Assembly (NCBI RefSeq): GCF_003324565.1
Contig: NZ_QOLA01000004.1
Coordinates: forward strand, 1 to 64,000
Direction: 5' to 3'
From: Streptomyces sp. SDr-06
Lineage (GTDB): Bacteria; Actinomycetota; Actinomycetes; Streptomycetales; Streptomycetaceae
Length of the DNA stretch: 64,000 nucleotides
Numbering within the stretch: the first letter of the stretch is position 1; each line of letters opens with the position of its first letter. The notes below the pieces were generated by a model that was not told where the DNA came from, did no database searches, and worked only from the letters and a program-made list of their open reading frames with translations. The position numbers were made by a program, and so were the translations under genes. Positions 37,761-48,339 of this stretch are shown here, in pieces.

Positions 37761-37990
37761 GCGTGCCCCGTCTCTCCCGTGCGCGTACGAACCGCCGCGC
37801 CCGGTGACGCAGGCGCCGCCGCTCTCGTCCCGTTCGACAGTCCTACGCCCGGTGCGGGGGCGTCGCAATACCGCCTTCGCTGTCGCGTTGGCGATCGTGA
37901 TGGGCTTGTGACGTTGGGTCATGCGGGATGTCCCAACTGCCGCCCATTGCGGCCGGGTTGATCCACTCGGGCCGCGCACCGGCGTCGGCG

Positions 37991-40900
37991 TCAGGACAGC
38001 GGCGGCACCGGTGGCGCGTTGACCAACGACGCCGCGCGGTCGAGGGCGCTGGCGAGCAGGGCCAGGTCCGTCGGCCCGTTGCCGAGCTCGCGCACCGGCC
38101 TGCGGGCCGGCGGGTCGCCCATCCGCTCCCACTCCAGGACCACGACCGTCGGCCGCTGGGTGGCGGTGCGCGGTATGCGCCCGGTGACCCGGCCGCCCTG
38201 GAACGGCACCGACGCCCCGTCCGGCTGGTGCAGCCGGCCCCGGCCCGGGGACGGGTCGTCCGGCGACGGCGAGGCGGGCGGCGCGTCGAGCACCACCCGG
38301 TGCCGGGCGCCGCGCGCGAGCTCCGTGTCGGCCGTGCGGTCGGGCCGGGCCGAGGACGCCACGAGGTGCACCCCGAGCCGCTCGCCCTCGCGGGCCACCG
38401 CCTCCAGGGCCCGGACGACCGAACCCGCGGCCGGCCGGCCGGGGCTGCCGAGCGCGGGCGCGACCAGCGCGTCCAGATCGTCGACCAGGACCACCAGGCG
38501 GGGCAGCGAGGGCCCTTCCTCGGTGCGGCTGCGCGCCACCGGGCGCAGCCGCAGGGTGCTGCTGCCCGGCGGGTCGAGGTCGCCCCGGCTCTCCGCGGCG
38601 GGTGCCTGCCGCTGCCCGACGAGGCGCCCGGCGACCTCGCGCCGGGTCTGCCACTCCGCGAAGCCGAGCCCGCCGAGCACCTCGGCCCGGCGCTTCAGCT
38701 CGGCCCCGAGGGCCTGGGCGAACTCCCGCATCCGGACCGGGTCGGAGGCGATCAAGTGGGTGGAGACGTGCGGGAGTTCAGTACAGGGACGCAGGCCCTC
38801 GCCGCGCTCGCCGCCCGCGCCGTCGACCAGGATCAGGCCGAGCCGGTCGGGCCGGGCGCCCGCCGCGAGCGAGGCCGCGACGGCGCGCAGCAGCTCGGTG
38901 CGCCCGCTGCCGGTCGGTCCCTCGACGAGCAGGTGGGGGCCCTCGGAGGCGAGGTCCACCCCGACCGGGCCGTGCGGGCCGGTGCCGAGCACGGCCGCTC
39001 CGTCCGACGCCGACTCCCAACGGGCCATCAGGGAGGCCGGGGTGGCCCGGGCCAGCCCCAACTCGTCCAGGAGGCGGGAGGAGCGGGGCAGCGAGGAGGC
39101 GAGGCGCCCGGTCGAGGCGGCCGTGCCGTCGCCGGTGCGCAAGGGGGCGAGCGCGCGGGCGAACCGCTCGGCCCAGGCGCGCGAGACAGCGTCGACCGCG
39201 GCCACCGTGCCGTGCCCGGCGGGCCGGCCGCCCGCGGTGCGCAGCAGCCGCAGGGCGGTGGCCACGTCACCGCTGAGCAGGGCGACCGCCCCGCACTCGC
39301 GGAACGCGAGCGAGGCCGCGCACGCCGTCTCGTACGTGGCCGCCACCGGGGAGGCGGCCGACGCGGGCGGCGCCTCGGCGAGGCAGAGCAGATGGATACC
39401 TGCCGCGGCGCCCGCCGCGGCCAGCCGCGCGGTGGTCTCGCGCAGCGGGGCGGAGCCGGGGTCGCCGTCCACGACGACCACCGTGAACGGGCCCTCGTAG
39501 CGGGCGGCGGCCTCGGTCACCGCGGCCCGGTCCGCCGAGGCCCAGCCGGGTCCGAGCGGGCCCGCGTCGAGCCGTCTGACCAGCTCGGCGGTGCGTGCGG
39601 TGGCCTGGTCGCGGTCGTACGCCAGGAGCAGTCGGCAGTCCTGGCCGTGGGCCGGGCGGACCTGGGGGAGCCAGCCCAGCCAGTCCCACTCGGCGGTGCG
39701 CGCCTGGAGGCCGCGCGCCCGGTCCGTACTGATGAGGACGATCTCCAGCGTGGTCGGCGCGTGCAGCGCCGCCAGCTGGGCGATGCCCGAGCGGGCGAGC
39801 CCGGCCAGCCGGTCGCGCGGCCCCGCGAGCCCGAGCGAGCCCACCTCGCGCAGCCCCACCGTGACCGGCACGGCGGCCAGCTCGCCGCGGTCCGCGGTGC
39901 CGACCCGGACGGCGAGGGCCTCCGGATGGCCCGGCTCGCGCTCCCACAGCCGGGGCCCGGGGCCGAGCGCGGTCAGGAGGAGAGCGGCCGGATCGGGCCA
40001 GCTCTCCGGCGCGGGCTCGGCCGGGGCCCGCTGTGGCTCGGCGGGCGCCCGCTCGGGCACCGGCTCGCCGCGGCCGCCGGTCAGCCGTCGCGCCCACGCC
40101 CCTATCCCGCCGCGCCGACGGCCGCCGTCCGGCGCGTCCGCCCGGGCGTGCTCGACGTCCTCGGGCCCGGTGAGGGGGCCTTCGGGCAGCCGGGTGCCGC
40201 GGGTGGGAGTGCCCTGCCGTCTGCTGGGGTGCGCGGGCTCGCGGTGGTCGTCCCGGCCGTCGTGCCCGTATCCCGAGGGCGCTCCGAGCGCGTCGATCCC
40301 TGCGCCGTACGCCCCCTCGTGCGCGCCCGGCTCCAGGGGGGCGAGAGCAGAGGGAGAGCTGCCGAAGGAGTAGGCCGTCTCGCCGGTCGGCGGGCTCAAC
40401 CGCGGTGCGGGGCCGGGCTGTTCACCACCGGCGGCGCAAGCGGGGGAGGAGGCCGGGGTCACCCGGAGGTGGCCCTCGCCGTCCGGCACCGTGGTCAGGG
40501 ACGGCTCGGGCTCGGGGCCGCCGGCCGAGAGCCGTAGGGCGGACTCGCCGATCCGCAGCAGCGCGCCGGGCGCGAACCGGACCGGCTGGGCGCCGATCTC
40601 GCGGCCGTCGACCCGGGTGCCGTTCGTCGAGTTGAGGTCGGCCACGCTCACCCGGCCGTCCTCGCCGACCGTCACCTCGCAGTGCCGGCGCGAGACGTCC
40701 GGATCGTCCAGCGGCACGTCGGACTCGGTGGAGCGGCCGATCCCGATGCGGCCGCCGTGCAGCAGATGGACACCGCCCGCGTCGGGCCCCGCCACCACGT
40801 GCAGCCGGGCCGGGGCCGGGCCGTCGTGGGCCGGCTCGTCCTCGGCGGGGGCGCCGAGCGAGAGCACCGCGCCGTCCACCAGGGGCGGCTCGCCCAGGAC

Positions 40901-41101
40901 GCGGCGCTGCGCGTCGAGCCGCTCGCGGCCCGCGAACAGCACCACGGAAGCGCCCGAGACCTCCGCGCCGGAGGCGGCCGAGGCCAGGCCGGACGCGACG
41001 GCCGCGAGTGCCGTCCCCGCCGGGGCGGTGACGAGCACGTCGCAGGCGCGCGCCACAGCGTGGCCGCTGCGCGGCGCGAGGACGGTCAGCCGGATCTGCA
41101 T
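37991..41101 (-). CDS. FHA-domain FtsK/SpoIIIE-like (EccC/EssC-related) ATPase
   Basis: The 1036-aa protein has a ubiquitin-like or leader region (1-90), an FHA phosphothreonine-binding domain (100-190; IGRSTESDVPLDDPDVSRRHCEV, LNSTNGTRVDG), a ~130-aa disordered linker, a degenerate first ATPase-like region (~290-640) and an FtsK/EccC-type ATPase domain (VGVDLASEGPHLLVEG...). The P-loop at 728-735 is GPTGSGRT, with Arg734 in place of the usual Lys, while Walker B (LVVLVDDLDALV) is kept. No membrane helices are evident. It is divergent from the Ser/Thr kinase gene pkaA. ATG start at 41101. Confidence 0.85.
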   Translation of the reverse strand: MQIRLTVLAPRSGHAVARACDVLVTAPAGTALAAVASGLASAASGAEVSGASVVLFAGRERLDAQRRVLGEPPLVDGAVLSLGAPAEDEPAHDGPAPARLHVVAGPDAGGVHLLHGGRIGIGRSTESDVPLDDPDVSRRHCEVTVGEDGRVSVADLNSTNGTRVDGREIGAQPVRFAPGALLRIGESALRLSAGGPEPEPSLTTVPDGEGHLRVTPASSPACAAGGEQPGPAPRLSPPTGETAYSFGSSPSALAPLEPGAHEGAYGAGIDALGAPSGYGHDGRDDHREPAHPSRRQGTPTRGTRLPEGPLTGPEDVEHARADAPDGGRRRGGIGAWARRLTGGRGEPVPERAPAEPQRAPAEPAPESWPDPAALLLTALGPGPRLWEREPGHPEALAVRVGTADRGELAAVPVTVGLREVGSLGLAGPRDRLAGLARSGIAQLAALHAPTTLEIVLISTDRARGLQARTAEWDWLGWLPQVRPAHGQDCRLLLAYDRDQATARTAELVRRLDAGPLGPGWASADRAAVTEAAARYEGPFTVVVVDGDPGSAPLRETTARLAAAGAAAGIHLLCLAEAPPASAASPVAATYETACAASLAFRECGAVALLSGDVATALRLLRTAGGRPAGHGTVAAVDAVSRAWAERFARALAPLRTGDGTAASTGRLASSLPRSSRLLDELGLARATPASLMARWESASDGAAVLGTGPHGPVGVDLASEGPHLLVEGPTGSGRTELLRAVAASLAAGARPDRLGLILVDGAGGERGEGLRPCTELPHVSTHLIASDPVRMREFAQALGAELKRRAEVLGGLGFAEWQTRREVAGRLVGQRQAPAAESRGDLDPPGSSTLRLRPVARSRTEEGPSLPRLVVLVDDLDALVAPALGSPGRPAAGSVVRALEAVAREGERLGVHLVASSARPDRTADTELARGARHRVVLDAPPASPSPDDPSPGRGRLHQPDGASVPFQGGRVTGRIPRTATQRPTVVVLEWERMGDPPARRPVRELGNGPTDLALLASALDRAASLVNAPPVPPLS

Positions 41102-41498
41102 CGCCTCGGCGGTCCCTTCTGCGCGGGGGTGCCAAGAAGGGGGAGCAGCCCTGTGATTCCCCCCACCCGGCACACATGTCGTGCTGAGGGCATCCTCGCA
41201 CCTGCCACTGACAACACGCCCGTCGCCCACCTCGAATTGATCTTGATTGGTCGGCTCACGACGCAAATGTGGACGGAAAAGCGGCTGGTTGCGACCGAGT
41301 GGGGCATTTCGAAGGGATGCCGGGCACGGGCGTTCGGCAACCTTCCGTGCGAAGACCGCGTCTTCCCTGAGAACCATGAGAAGACGGTGAACAACCTGGT
41401 GGCGCCGACCCCACGACCCGTCGGCGCCCGCGGGGGCGGCACTAGAGTGGGCCGGAAACCCACACAGCGATGGACGCGAGCAGCAGGGAGCGCATGAC
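41102..41498. other. 397-bp divergent region between the FHA-FtsK gene and pkaA
   Basis: No gene is supported here. GC drops in 41225-41290 (CGAATTGATCTTGATTGG and onward), the sort of composition seen at promoters in this genome. Both flanking genes must be transcribed from it, so co-regulation is possible. I saw no clear inverted repeats and could not assign -35/-10 elements with confidence. Confidence 0.4.
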
Positions 41499-43133
41499 GT
41501 GCGGCCGGTAGGCAGCAAGTACCTGCTCGAGGAGCCGCTCGGACGCGGCGCCACGGGCACTGTCTGGCGAGCCCGCCAGCGAGAGACCGCGGGCTCCGAG
41601 GCGTCCGTGGCGGGCCAGCCGGGCGAGACCGTGGCGATCAAGGTCCTCAAGGAGGAGCTCGCCAACGACGCGGACGTGGTGATGCGCTTCCTGCGCGAGC
41701 GCTCCGTGCTCCTGCGGCTGCGCCACGACAACATCGTGCGCACCCGGGACCTGGTGGTCGAGGGCGATCTGCTCGCCCTGGTCATGGATCTGGTCGACGG
41801 CCCTGACCTGCACCGCTACATCCGCGAGAACGGTCCGCTCACCCCGGTCGCCGCGTCGCTGCTCACCGCGCAGATCGCCGACGCGCTCGCCGCCAGCCAC
41901 GCCGACGGCGTCGTCCACCGCGACCTGAAGCCCGCCAACGTCCTCCTGGACGAGCGGGACGGCGCGATGCACCCGATGCTCACCGACTTCGGCATCGCGC
42001 GCCTGGCCGACTCCCCGGGCCTGACCCGTACGCACGAGTTCGTGGGCACGCCCGCCTATGTCGCGCCGGAGTCGGCCGAGGGCCGCCCGCAGACCTCCGC
42101 CGTCGACATCTACGGCGCCGGAATCCTGCTGTACGAGCTGGTCACGGGCCGCCCGCCGTTCGCGGGCGGCACCGCGCTCGAAGTCCTGCACCGCCACCTG
42201 AGCGAGGAGCCGCGCCGTCCCACCACCGTGCCGGCCCCGCTGTGGACGGTCATCGAGCGCTGCCTCAGCAAGGACCCGGAGCGGCGCCCCAGCGCCGAGA
42301 ACCTGGCGCGCGGCCTGCGCGTCGTCGCGGCCGGCATCGGCGTCCACTCCACCCCGGCCCAGGTCGAGGCGGCCGACGGGGTGGGCGCGCTGCTCGCCCC
42401 CGACCCGGCGCCCGCCCCGGTCCCGGACGCGCCGGGCGCCGCCGACCCGACCCAGGTGCTGCCGAGCAACGCGGGTTCGTACGACCCGGCGGCGGCCACC
42501 TCGGTCCTGCCGCACACGGGCCAACCGCCGAACGCCGACCCGACGGCCGTCATGCCGCCGGTCCCGCAGGGGCAGCCGCAGCCCCAGGGGCCGCACCCCT
42601 GGCAGTCCCAGCTCCAGGCGGCGCGCGACCGCAACGAGCAGACCCAGCTCGGCTACCTGCCGCCCGAGCAGGACCCGCTGCGCCGCCGCCCGCAGCGCCA
42701 GCAGCAGCCCCCGCAGGGCTATGGCCAGCAGCAGGGATACCCGCAGCAGGGCCGCCCGCCCCAGCACCAGCAGTACGCCCCGCCGCCGCAGCCGTACCAG
42801 CAGCAGCAACCGCAGCAGTACGCGCCGCAGCGTCAGCAGTACGCACCGCCGCAGCCCCCGCCCCGGCAGCCGCAGGCCCCGGCGCGCGAGCCGCGGGAGC
42901 CCCGCGAGCCGCGCAGGCGCAGCCCGAACCGGATGCGGATCCCGGGCCTCGGCTGTCTGAAGGGCTGCCTCTTCACGTTCCTGCTGCTCTTCGTCGCGGG
43001 CTGGCTGATCTGGGAGCTGACGCCGCTCCAGGACTGGGTCGCCCAGGGCAAGAGCTACTGGCAGGCCATCGGTGACGGGATTTCGACGGTATCCGGCTGG
43101 ATCAAGAGCATCGGCGACTCCACAAAGCAGTGA
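41499..43133 (+). CDS. pkaA: Membrane serine/threonine protein kinase PkaA
   Basis: The 544-aa protein has a Hanks-type kinase domain (residues ~8-270): Gly loop LGRGATGTVW, ATP-site Lys48 (VAIKVL), catalytic HRDLKPANVLLDE, DFGIARL and APESAEGRP. A short 15-residue insert precedes Lys48. A long Pro/Gln-rich linker follows and one membrane helix lies at about 486-506 (CLFTFLLLFVAGWLIW), leaving only ~38 residues outside and no PASTA domains. GTG start. Name follows S. coelicolor pkaA-pkaB-prfB order as I recall it. It is divergent from the FHA-FtsK gene. Confidence 0.9.
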   Translation: MRPVGSKYLLEEPLGRGATGTVWRARQRETAGSEASVAGQPGETVAIKVLKEELANDADVVMRFLRERSVLLRLRHDNIVRTRDLVVEGDLLALVMDLVDGPDLHRYIRENGPLTPVAASLLTAQIADALAASHADGVVHRDLKPANVLLDERDGAMHPMLTDFGIARLADSPGLTRTHEFVGTPAYVAPESAEGRPQTSAVDIYGAGILLYELVTGRPPFAGGTALEVLHRHLSEEPRRPTTVPAPLWTVIERCLSKDPERRPSAENLARGLRVVAAGIGVHSTPAQVEAADGVGALLAPDPAPAPVPDAPGAADPTQVLPSNAGSYDPAAATSVLPHTGQPPNADPTAVMPPVPQGQPQPQGPHPWQSQLQAARDRNEQTQLGYLPPEQDPLRRRPQRQQQPPQGYGQQQGYPQQGRPPQHQQYAPPPQPYQQQQPQQYAPQRQQYAPPQPPPRQPQAPAREPREPREPRRRSPNRMRIPGLGCLKGCLFTFLLLFVAGWLIWELTPLQDWVAQGKSYWQAIGDGISTVSGWIKSIGDSTKQ

Positions 43134-43176
43134 TCACGGGGCGTGGCCCCACCGGTTCGGGACGCGACTTCGTGGA

Positions 43177-43208
43177 TTTGTCGACTTCCAGAGGGTGATT
43201 TCGGCGCC
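43177..43208 (+). promoter_or_regulatory. TTTGTCGACTT / GGCGCCAG motif before pkaB
   Basis: TTTGTCGACTT (43177-43187) is preceded by GCGACT (43164-43169) and followed after 15 bp by GGCGCCAG. The same three elements in the same order occur at 45849-45897 before the sortase-substrate gene. Downstream, GTGAAG (43213-43218) and TAGCCT (43237-43242) spaced 18 bp may be the pkaB promoter. The function of the motif is unknown. Confidence 0.4.
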
Positions 43209-43275
43209 AGAAGTGAAGGTTGGCGTCCCGGCCGCGTAGCCTCAGCGTGCACAGCCAGCCGCTGAGGGAGCAGTC

Positions 43276-44517
43276 TTGGCACGGAATATCGGCAGCCGGT
43301 ACACCGCCCACCAGATCCTGGGCCGCGGCAGCGCCGGCACGGTGTGGCTCGGCGAAGGGCCCGAGGGCCCCGTCGCCATCAAGCTGCTGCGCGAGGACCT
43401 GGCCGCCGATCAGGAGCTGGTCGGCCGCTTCGTGCAGGAGCGCACGGCTCTGCTCGGCCTCGACCACCCCCACGTGGTGGGCGTGCGCGACCTGGTGGTC
43501 GACGGCAACGACCTCGCCCTGGTCATGGACCTGATCCGCGGCACCGACGTGCGCACCCGCCTGGACCGCGAGCGCCGGCTCGCCCCCGAGGCGGCCGTGG
43601 CCATCGCGGCGGACGTCGCCGACGGGCTCGCCGCGGCCCACGCGGCGGGCATCGTGCACCGGGACGTGAAGCCCGAGAACATCCTCCTGGACATGCAGGG
43701 CCCGCTCGGCCCCGGCGGCGCCCACCCCGCCCTGCTCACCGACTTCGGCGTCGCCAAGCTCATCGACACCCCCCGCCGCACCAAGGCGACGCGGATCATC
43801 GGCACCCCCGACTACCTGGCGCCCGAGATCGTCGAGGGCCTCCCGCCGCGCGCCGCCGTCGACATCTACGCGCTCGCGACGGTCCTGTACGAGCTGCTCG
43901 CGGGCTTCACCCCGTTCGGCGGCGGCCACCCCGGCGCCGTCCTGCGCCGCCATGTCACCGAGACCGTCGTCCCGCTCCCCGGCATCCCGGACGAGCTGTG
44001 GCAGCTGATCGTGCAGTGCCTGGCCAAGGCCCCGGCCTCCCGGCTGCGCGCCTTCGAACTCTCGGTCCGGCTGCGCGAACTGCTCCCCCTGATCGCGGGC
44101 ATGCCCCCGCTCGACGTGGACGAGCCGGACGCCGAGGGCGACGACGAGGAGGCGTACGAGGACCCCTGTCCGACCGCCTCCAGCACCCCCCGCCGCGGGG
44201 CGGTCCCGCTGGTGCCGGGGGCGCAGCACGACTCCGCGAACCGGGACACCCACACCAGCATGCGCGTCCCCGGCCCCGACGAGCTGGCCGGCGGCCCGCT
44301 GGGCACCGCCCGCGCGCCCCGCTCCGCGGGTGCCCCGCGCCCCGGCTCGGCGCGCCACCGCGCCGACCAGGTCCGCAAGCGCAGGCTCGTCCTGACGGCC
44401 TCGGCGGTCGCGCTCGCCGCGGCGGTCGGCGTGGGCGGCTGGCTGGCCCTGAGCGACGACTCCGGCAAGCAGTCGCCGCCGCAAGACACCAAGAACTCCG
44501 CGCCAGCCGCCCCCTAG
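43276..44517 (+). CDS. pkaB: Serine/threonine protein kinase PkaB
   Basis: The 413-aa protein has a complete Hanks-type kinase domain (residues ~8-270): [13 protein letters not shown]-site Lys in VAIKLL, catalytic [31 protein letters not shown]. An acidic/Pro-rich linker and one C-terminal membrane helix ([20 protein letters not shown]) follow, with a ~25-residue external tail. No sensory domain is seen. TTG start after a GAGGGAGCAGTC stretch. It follows pkaA by 142 bp and precedes prfB, the arrangement I recall from S. coelicolor. Confidence 0.9.
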   Translation: MARNIGSRYTAHQILGRGSAGTVWLGEGPEGPVAIKLLREDLAADQELVGRFVQERTALLGLDHPHVVGVRDLVVDGNDLALVMDLIRGTDVRTRLDRERRLAPEAAVAIAADVADGLAAAHAAGIVHRDVKPENILLDMQGPLGPGGAHPALLTDFGVAKLIDTPRRTKATRIIGTPDYLAPEIVEGLPPRAAVDIYALATVLYELLAGFTPFGGGHPGAVLRRHVTETVVPLPGIPDELWQLIVQCLAKAPASRLRAFELSVRLRELLPLIAGMPPLDVDEPDAEGDDEEAYEDPCPTASSTPRRGAVPLVPGAQHDSANRDTHTSMRVPGPDELAGGPLGTARAPRSAGAPRPGSARHRADQVRKRRLVLTASAVALAAAVGVGGWLALSDDSGKQSPPQDTKNSAPAAP

Positions 44518-44576
44518 GGAGGCGGGGATCGGGCGGCCCGGGGAACGCCGGAGCGCGCAGCCGTTACGCTGGACCC

Positions 44577-45683
44577 GTGGCAGTCGTCGATGTATCCGAA
44601 GAGCTGAAGTCCCTCTCCTCGACCATGGGGTCGATCGAGGCCGTCCTGGACCTCGACACGATGAGGGCAGATATTGCTGCGCTCGAAGAGCAGGCGGCCG
44701 CCCCGTCCCTGTGGGACGACCCGGAGGCGGCGCAGAAGATCACCAGCAAGCTGTCGCACCTCCAGGCGGAGCTGCGCAAGACCGAGGCCCTGCGCGGCCG
44801 GATCGACGACCTCGCGGTGCTCTTCGAGCTCGCCGAGGAGATGGACGACCCGGACACCCGCGCCGAGGCCGAGGCCGAGCTGGAGTCCGTGAAGAAGGCG
44901 CTGGACGAGATGGAGGTCCGCACCCTCCTGTCCGGCGAGTACGACGCCCGTGAGGCGCTGGTCAACATCCGCGCCGAGGCCGGCGGCGTCGACGCCTCCG
45001 ACTTCGCCGAGCGCCTCCAGCGCATGTACCTGCGCTGGGCCGAGCGGCACGGCTACAAGACCGAGGTGTACGAGACCTCGTACGCGGAAGAGGCCGGCAT
45101 CAAGTCGACCACCTTCGTGGTCAGCGCGCCCTACGCCTACGGCACGCTCTCCGTGGAGCAGGGCACGCACCGCCTGGTCCGCATCTCGCCCTTCGACAAC
45201 CAGGGCCGCCGCCAGACGTCGTTCGCGGGCGTCGAGGTGCTGCCCGTCGTCGAGCAGTCCGACCACGTCGAGATCGACGAGTCCGAGCTGCGCATCGACG
45301 TGTACCGCGCGTCGGGCCCGGGCGGTCAGGGCGTCAACACCACCGACTCGGCGGTCCGCATCACGCACGTGCCGACCGGCATCGTGGTGTCCTGCCAGAA
45401 CGAGCGCTCGCAGATCCAGAACAAGGCGAGCGCCATGAACGTCCTCCAGGCCAAGCTCCTGGAGCGCCGCCGCCAGGAGGAGCAGGCGCTGATGGACTCG
45501 CTCAAGGGCGACGGCGGCAACTCCTGGGGCAACCAGATGCGTTCGTACGTCCTGCACCCGTACCAGATGGTGAAGGACCTGCGCACCGAGTTCGAGGTCG
45601 GCAACCCGCAGGCGGTCCTCGACGGCGAGATCGACGGCTTCCTCGAAGCGGGCATCCGCTGGCGCAAGCAGCAGGAGAAGTAA
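44577..45683 (+). CDS. prfB: Peptide chain release factor 2
   Basis: RF2 ends translation at UGA and UAA. The 368-aa protein has the SPF recognition tripeptide ([15 protein letters not shown]) and the catalytic GGQ ([19 protein letters not shown]). It is read in one frame: the in-frame UGA frameshift that regulates E. coli prfB is absent, as in other actinobacteria. The GTG start has no Shine-Dalgarno, but TACGCT at 44565-44570 is a -10-like hexamer whose start point would fall on or next to the GTG, suggesting a leaderless mRNA. A strong terminator follows. Confidence 0.96.
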   Translation: MAVVDVSEELKSLSSTMGSIEAVLDLDTMRADIAALEEQAAAPSLWDDPEAAQKITSKLSHLQAELRKTEALRGRIDDLAVLFELAEEMDDPDTRAEAEAELESVKKALDEMEVRTLLSGEYDAREALVNIRAEAGGVDASDFAERLQRMYLRWAERHGYKTEVYETSYAEEAGIKSTTFVVSAPYAYGTLSVEQGTHRLVRISPFDNQGRRQTSFAGVEVLPVVEQSDHVEIDESELRIDVYRASGPGGQGVNTTDSAVRITHVPTGIVVSCQNERSQIQNKASAMNVLQAKLLERRRQEEQALMDSLKGDGGNSWGNQMRSYVLHPYQMVKDLRTEFEVGNPQAVLDGEIDGFLEAGIRWRKQQEK

Positions 45684-45711
45684 CCCGCCCGAGCAGACGC
45701 GCGGTTGGTAC

Positions 45712-45750
45712 GAAGAGGCCGGGTCCCGGACAACGGGACCCGGCCTCTTC
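45712..45750 (+). terminator. Intrinsic terminator after prfB
   Basis: A perfect 17-bp stem (45712-45728 with 45734-45750) and 5-nt loop GACAA, followed by TGTTGTGG. It lies 28 bp after the prfB stop. Confidence 0.85.
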
Positions 45751-46123
45751 TGTTGTGGCGGTCGCGTGTGCCCGCGGTGGCGATTGCGTAGCGGCGCGCG
45801 GCGCGGACATGGCCTGAGGCCGAATTCGCTGGCGCAAGCGGGAAGGGGGCGACTCGGCGCTTTGTCGACTTGCGAACTGGCATAGGAGAGGCGCCAGTTC
45901 CGGTCTTCTGTCACAGTCGTATTCCCGTACGCCAGGCAAGTAGGGCGTTTTCGGGCATTGCGTGCGCAACGACCTTGACGGCATCTTTAAAACTGGCAAA
46001 GCTAACGCGCGGCATGCGTATCTCTGGGGCGTGTGTGACGGGGGGAGGGGCTCAGTCGCTTTCCCGGCGTTGCCGCCCCGGGCGCTGCTCCATGACGAGA
46101 CAGCTACTGGGGGTAGCAGGCAG
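45751..46123 (+). promoter_or_regulatory. Upstream region of the sortase-substrate gene
   Basis: No gene is supported in these 373 bp. The motif set GCGACT (45849-45854), TTTGTCGACTT (45861-45871) and GGCGCCAG (45890-45897) matches the one before pkaB. A TTGACG at 45975-45980 followed by the AT-rich TCTTTAAAAC and an AAGCTA (45999-46004, 18-bp spacer) could be a weak promoter. The long leader suggests regulated transcription. Confidence 0.4.
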
Positions 46124-47339
<1,216 letters not shown>

Positions 47340-47551
47340 GCGCTCTCCTCTCCCGCGCGGCGGAGCCGGCGCATACAGCGTTCAACCCGCTATCTCTCCG
47401 CTCAACGCTCAGGGGAACGCAACCGTTCCCCCTACCACTGTGCCAGCTCCCGCGCGTTTCGGCGCGCCCCGCCTGATTCATCCCGGTCCCGGACCCGCAA
47501 CCGGAGGGACATAAGGTGCATCCCAGGACGGGGCCTGCGCGGGCTCGTCCC

Positions 47552-47580
47552 GTTCGCGTAAGGTCACGCACACCTATACT
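47552..47580 (+). promoter_or_regulatory. Candidate promoter of ftsE
   Basis: TATACT at 47575-47580 is a near-consensus -10 element. The -35 position (GTTCGC, 47552-47557, 17-bp spacer) is weak. The start point would be about 15 bases before the ftsE GTG, leaving a very short leader without a clear ribosome-binding site. Confidence 0.4.
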
Positions 47581-47603
47581 CCCGGCCGACCCGTGGTGCA
47601 CCC

Positions 47604-48293
47604 GTGATCCGATTCGACAATGTCTCCAAGACCTATCCCAAGCAGAACCGACCAGCCCTGCGGGAAGTCTCCCTCGACATCGAGAAGGGGGAGTTCGTCT
47701 TCCTTGTCGGCTCGTCCGGTTCCGGGAAGTCGACCTTTCTGAGACTGATCCTGCGTGAAGAGCGCGCCAGCCATGGACAGGTGCACGTGCTCGGCAAGGA
47801 TCTCGCCCGGCTCTCCAACTGGAAGGTGCCGCACATGCGGCGCCAACTGGGCACCGTCTTCCAGGACTTCCGGCTGCTCCCCAACAAGACCGTCGCGGAG
47901 AACGTCGCGTTCGCCCAGGAAGTCATCGGCAAGCCGCGCGGCGAGATCCGCAAGGCCGTGCCGCAGGTGCTCGACCTCGTCGGGCTCGGCGGCAAGGAGG
48001 ACCGCAGGCCCGGTGAGCTCTCCGGCGGTGAGCAGCAGCGCGTGGCCATCGCCCGCGCCTTCGTCAACCGGCCCATGCTGCTCATCGCGGACGAGCCGAC
48101 CGGCAACCTCGACCCGCAGACCTCCGTCGGCATCATGAAGCTGCTCGACCGGATCAACCGGACCGGCACCACCGTCGTCATGGCGACGCACGACCAGAAC
48201 ATCGTCGACCAGATGCGCAAGCGCGTCATCGAGCTGGAGTCCGGCCGTCTCGTACGTGACCAGGCGCGCGGCGTCTACGGCTACCAGCACTGA
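47604..48293 (+). CDS. ftsE: Cell-division ABC ATPase FtsE
   Basis: FtsE is the ATPase of the FtsEX complex, which couples cell division to peptidoglycan hydrolysis. The 229-aa protein has Walker [11 protein letters not shown]-loop FQDFRLL, signature LSGGEQQR, Walker [13 protein letters not shown] and switch His (MATHDQ). [18 protein letters not shown] is typical of FtsE. GTG start; ftsX follows after 46 bp. Confidence 0.96.
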   Translation: MIRFDNVSKTYPKQNRPALREVSLDIEKGEFVFLVGSSGSGKSTFLRLILREERASHGQVHVLGKDLARLSNWKVPHMRRQLGTVFQDFRLLPNKTVAENVAFAQEVIGKPRGEIRKAVPQVLDLVGLGGKEDRRPGELSGGEQQRVAIARAFVNRPMLLIADEPTGNLDPQTSVGIMKLLDRINRTGTTVVMATHDQNIVDQMRKRVIELESGRLVRDQARGVYGYQH

Positions 48294-48339
48294 GCGCCGT
48301 AGAGCACTCGTCGAGCACTGAAAGGCTGAAATCGTCGCC

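Noticed and set aside
37991..41101. Type VII secretion locus around the FHA-FtsK gene
   Set aside because: No WXG100 proteins, EccB/D/E-like membrane proteins or mycosin protease are encoded within the window, and the ATPase lacks membrane helices.
44577..44700. Programmed frameshift in prfB
   Set aside because: The gene is a single open frame from GTG to stop with normal RF2 length; there is no in-frame UGA near the start.
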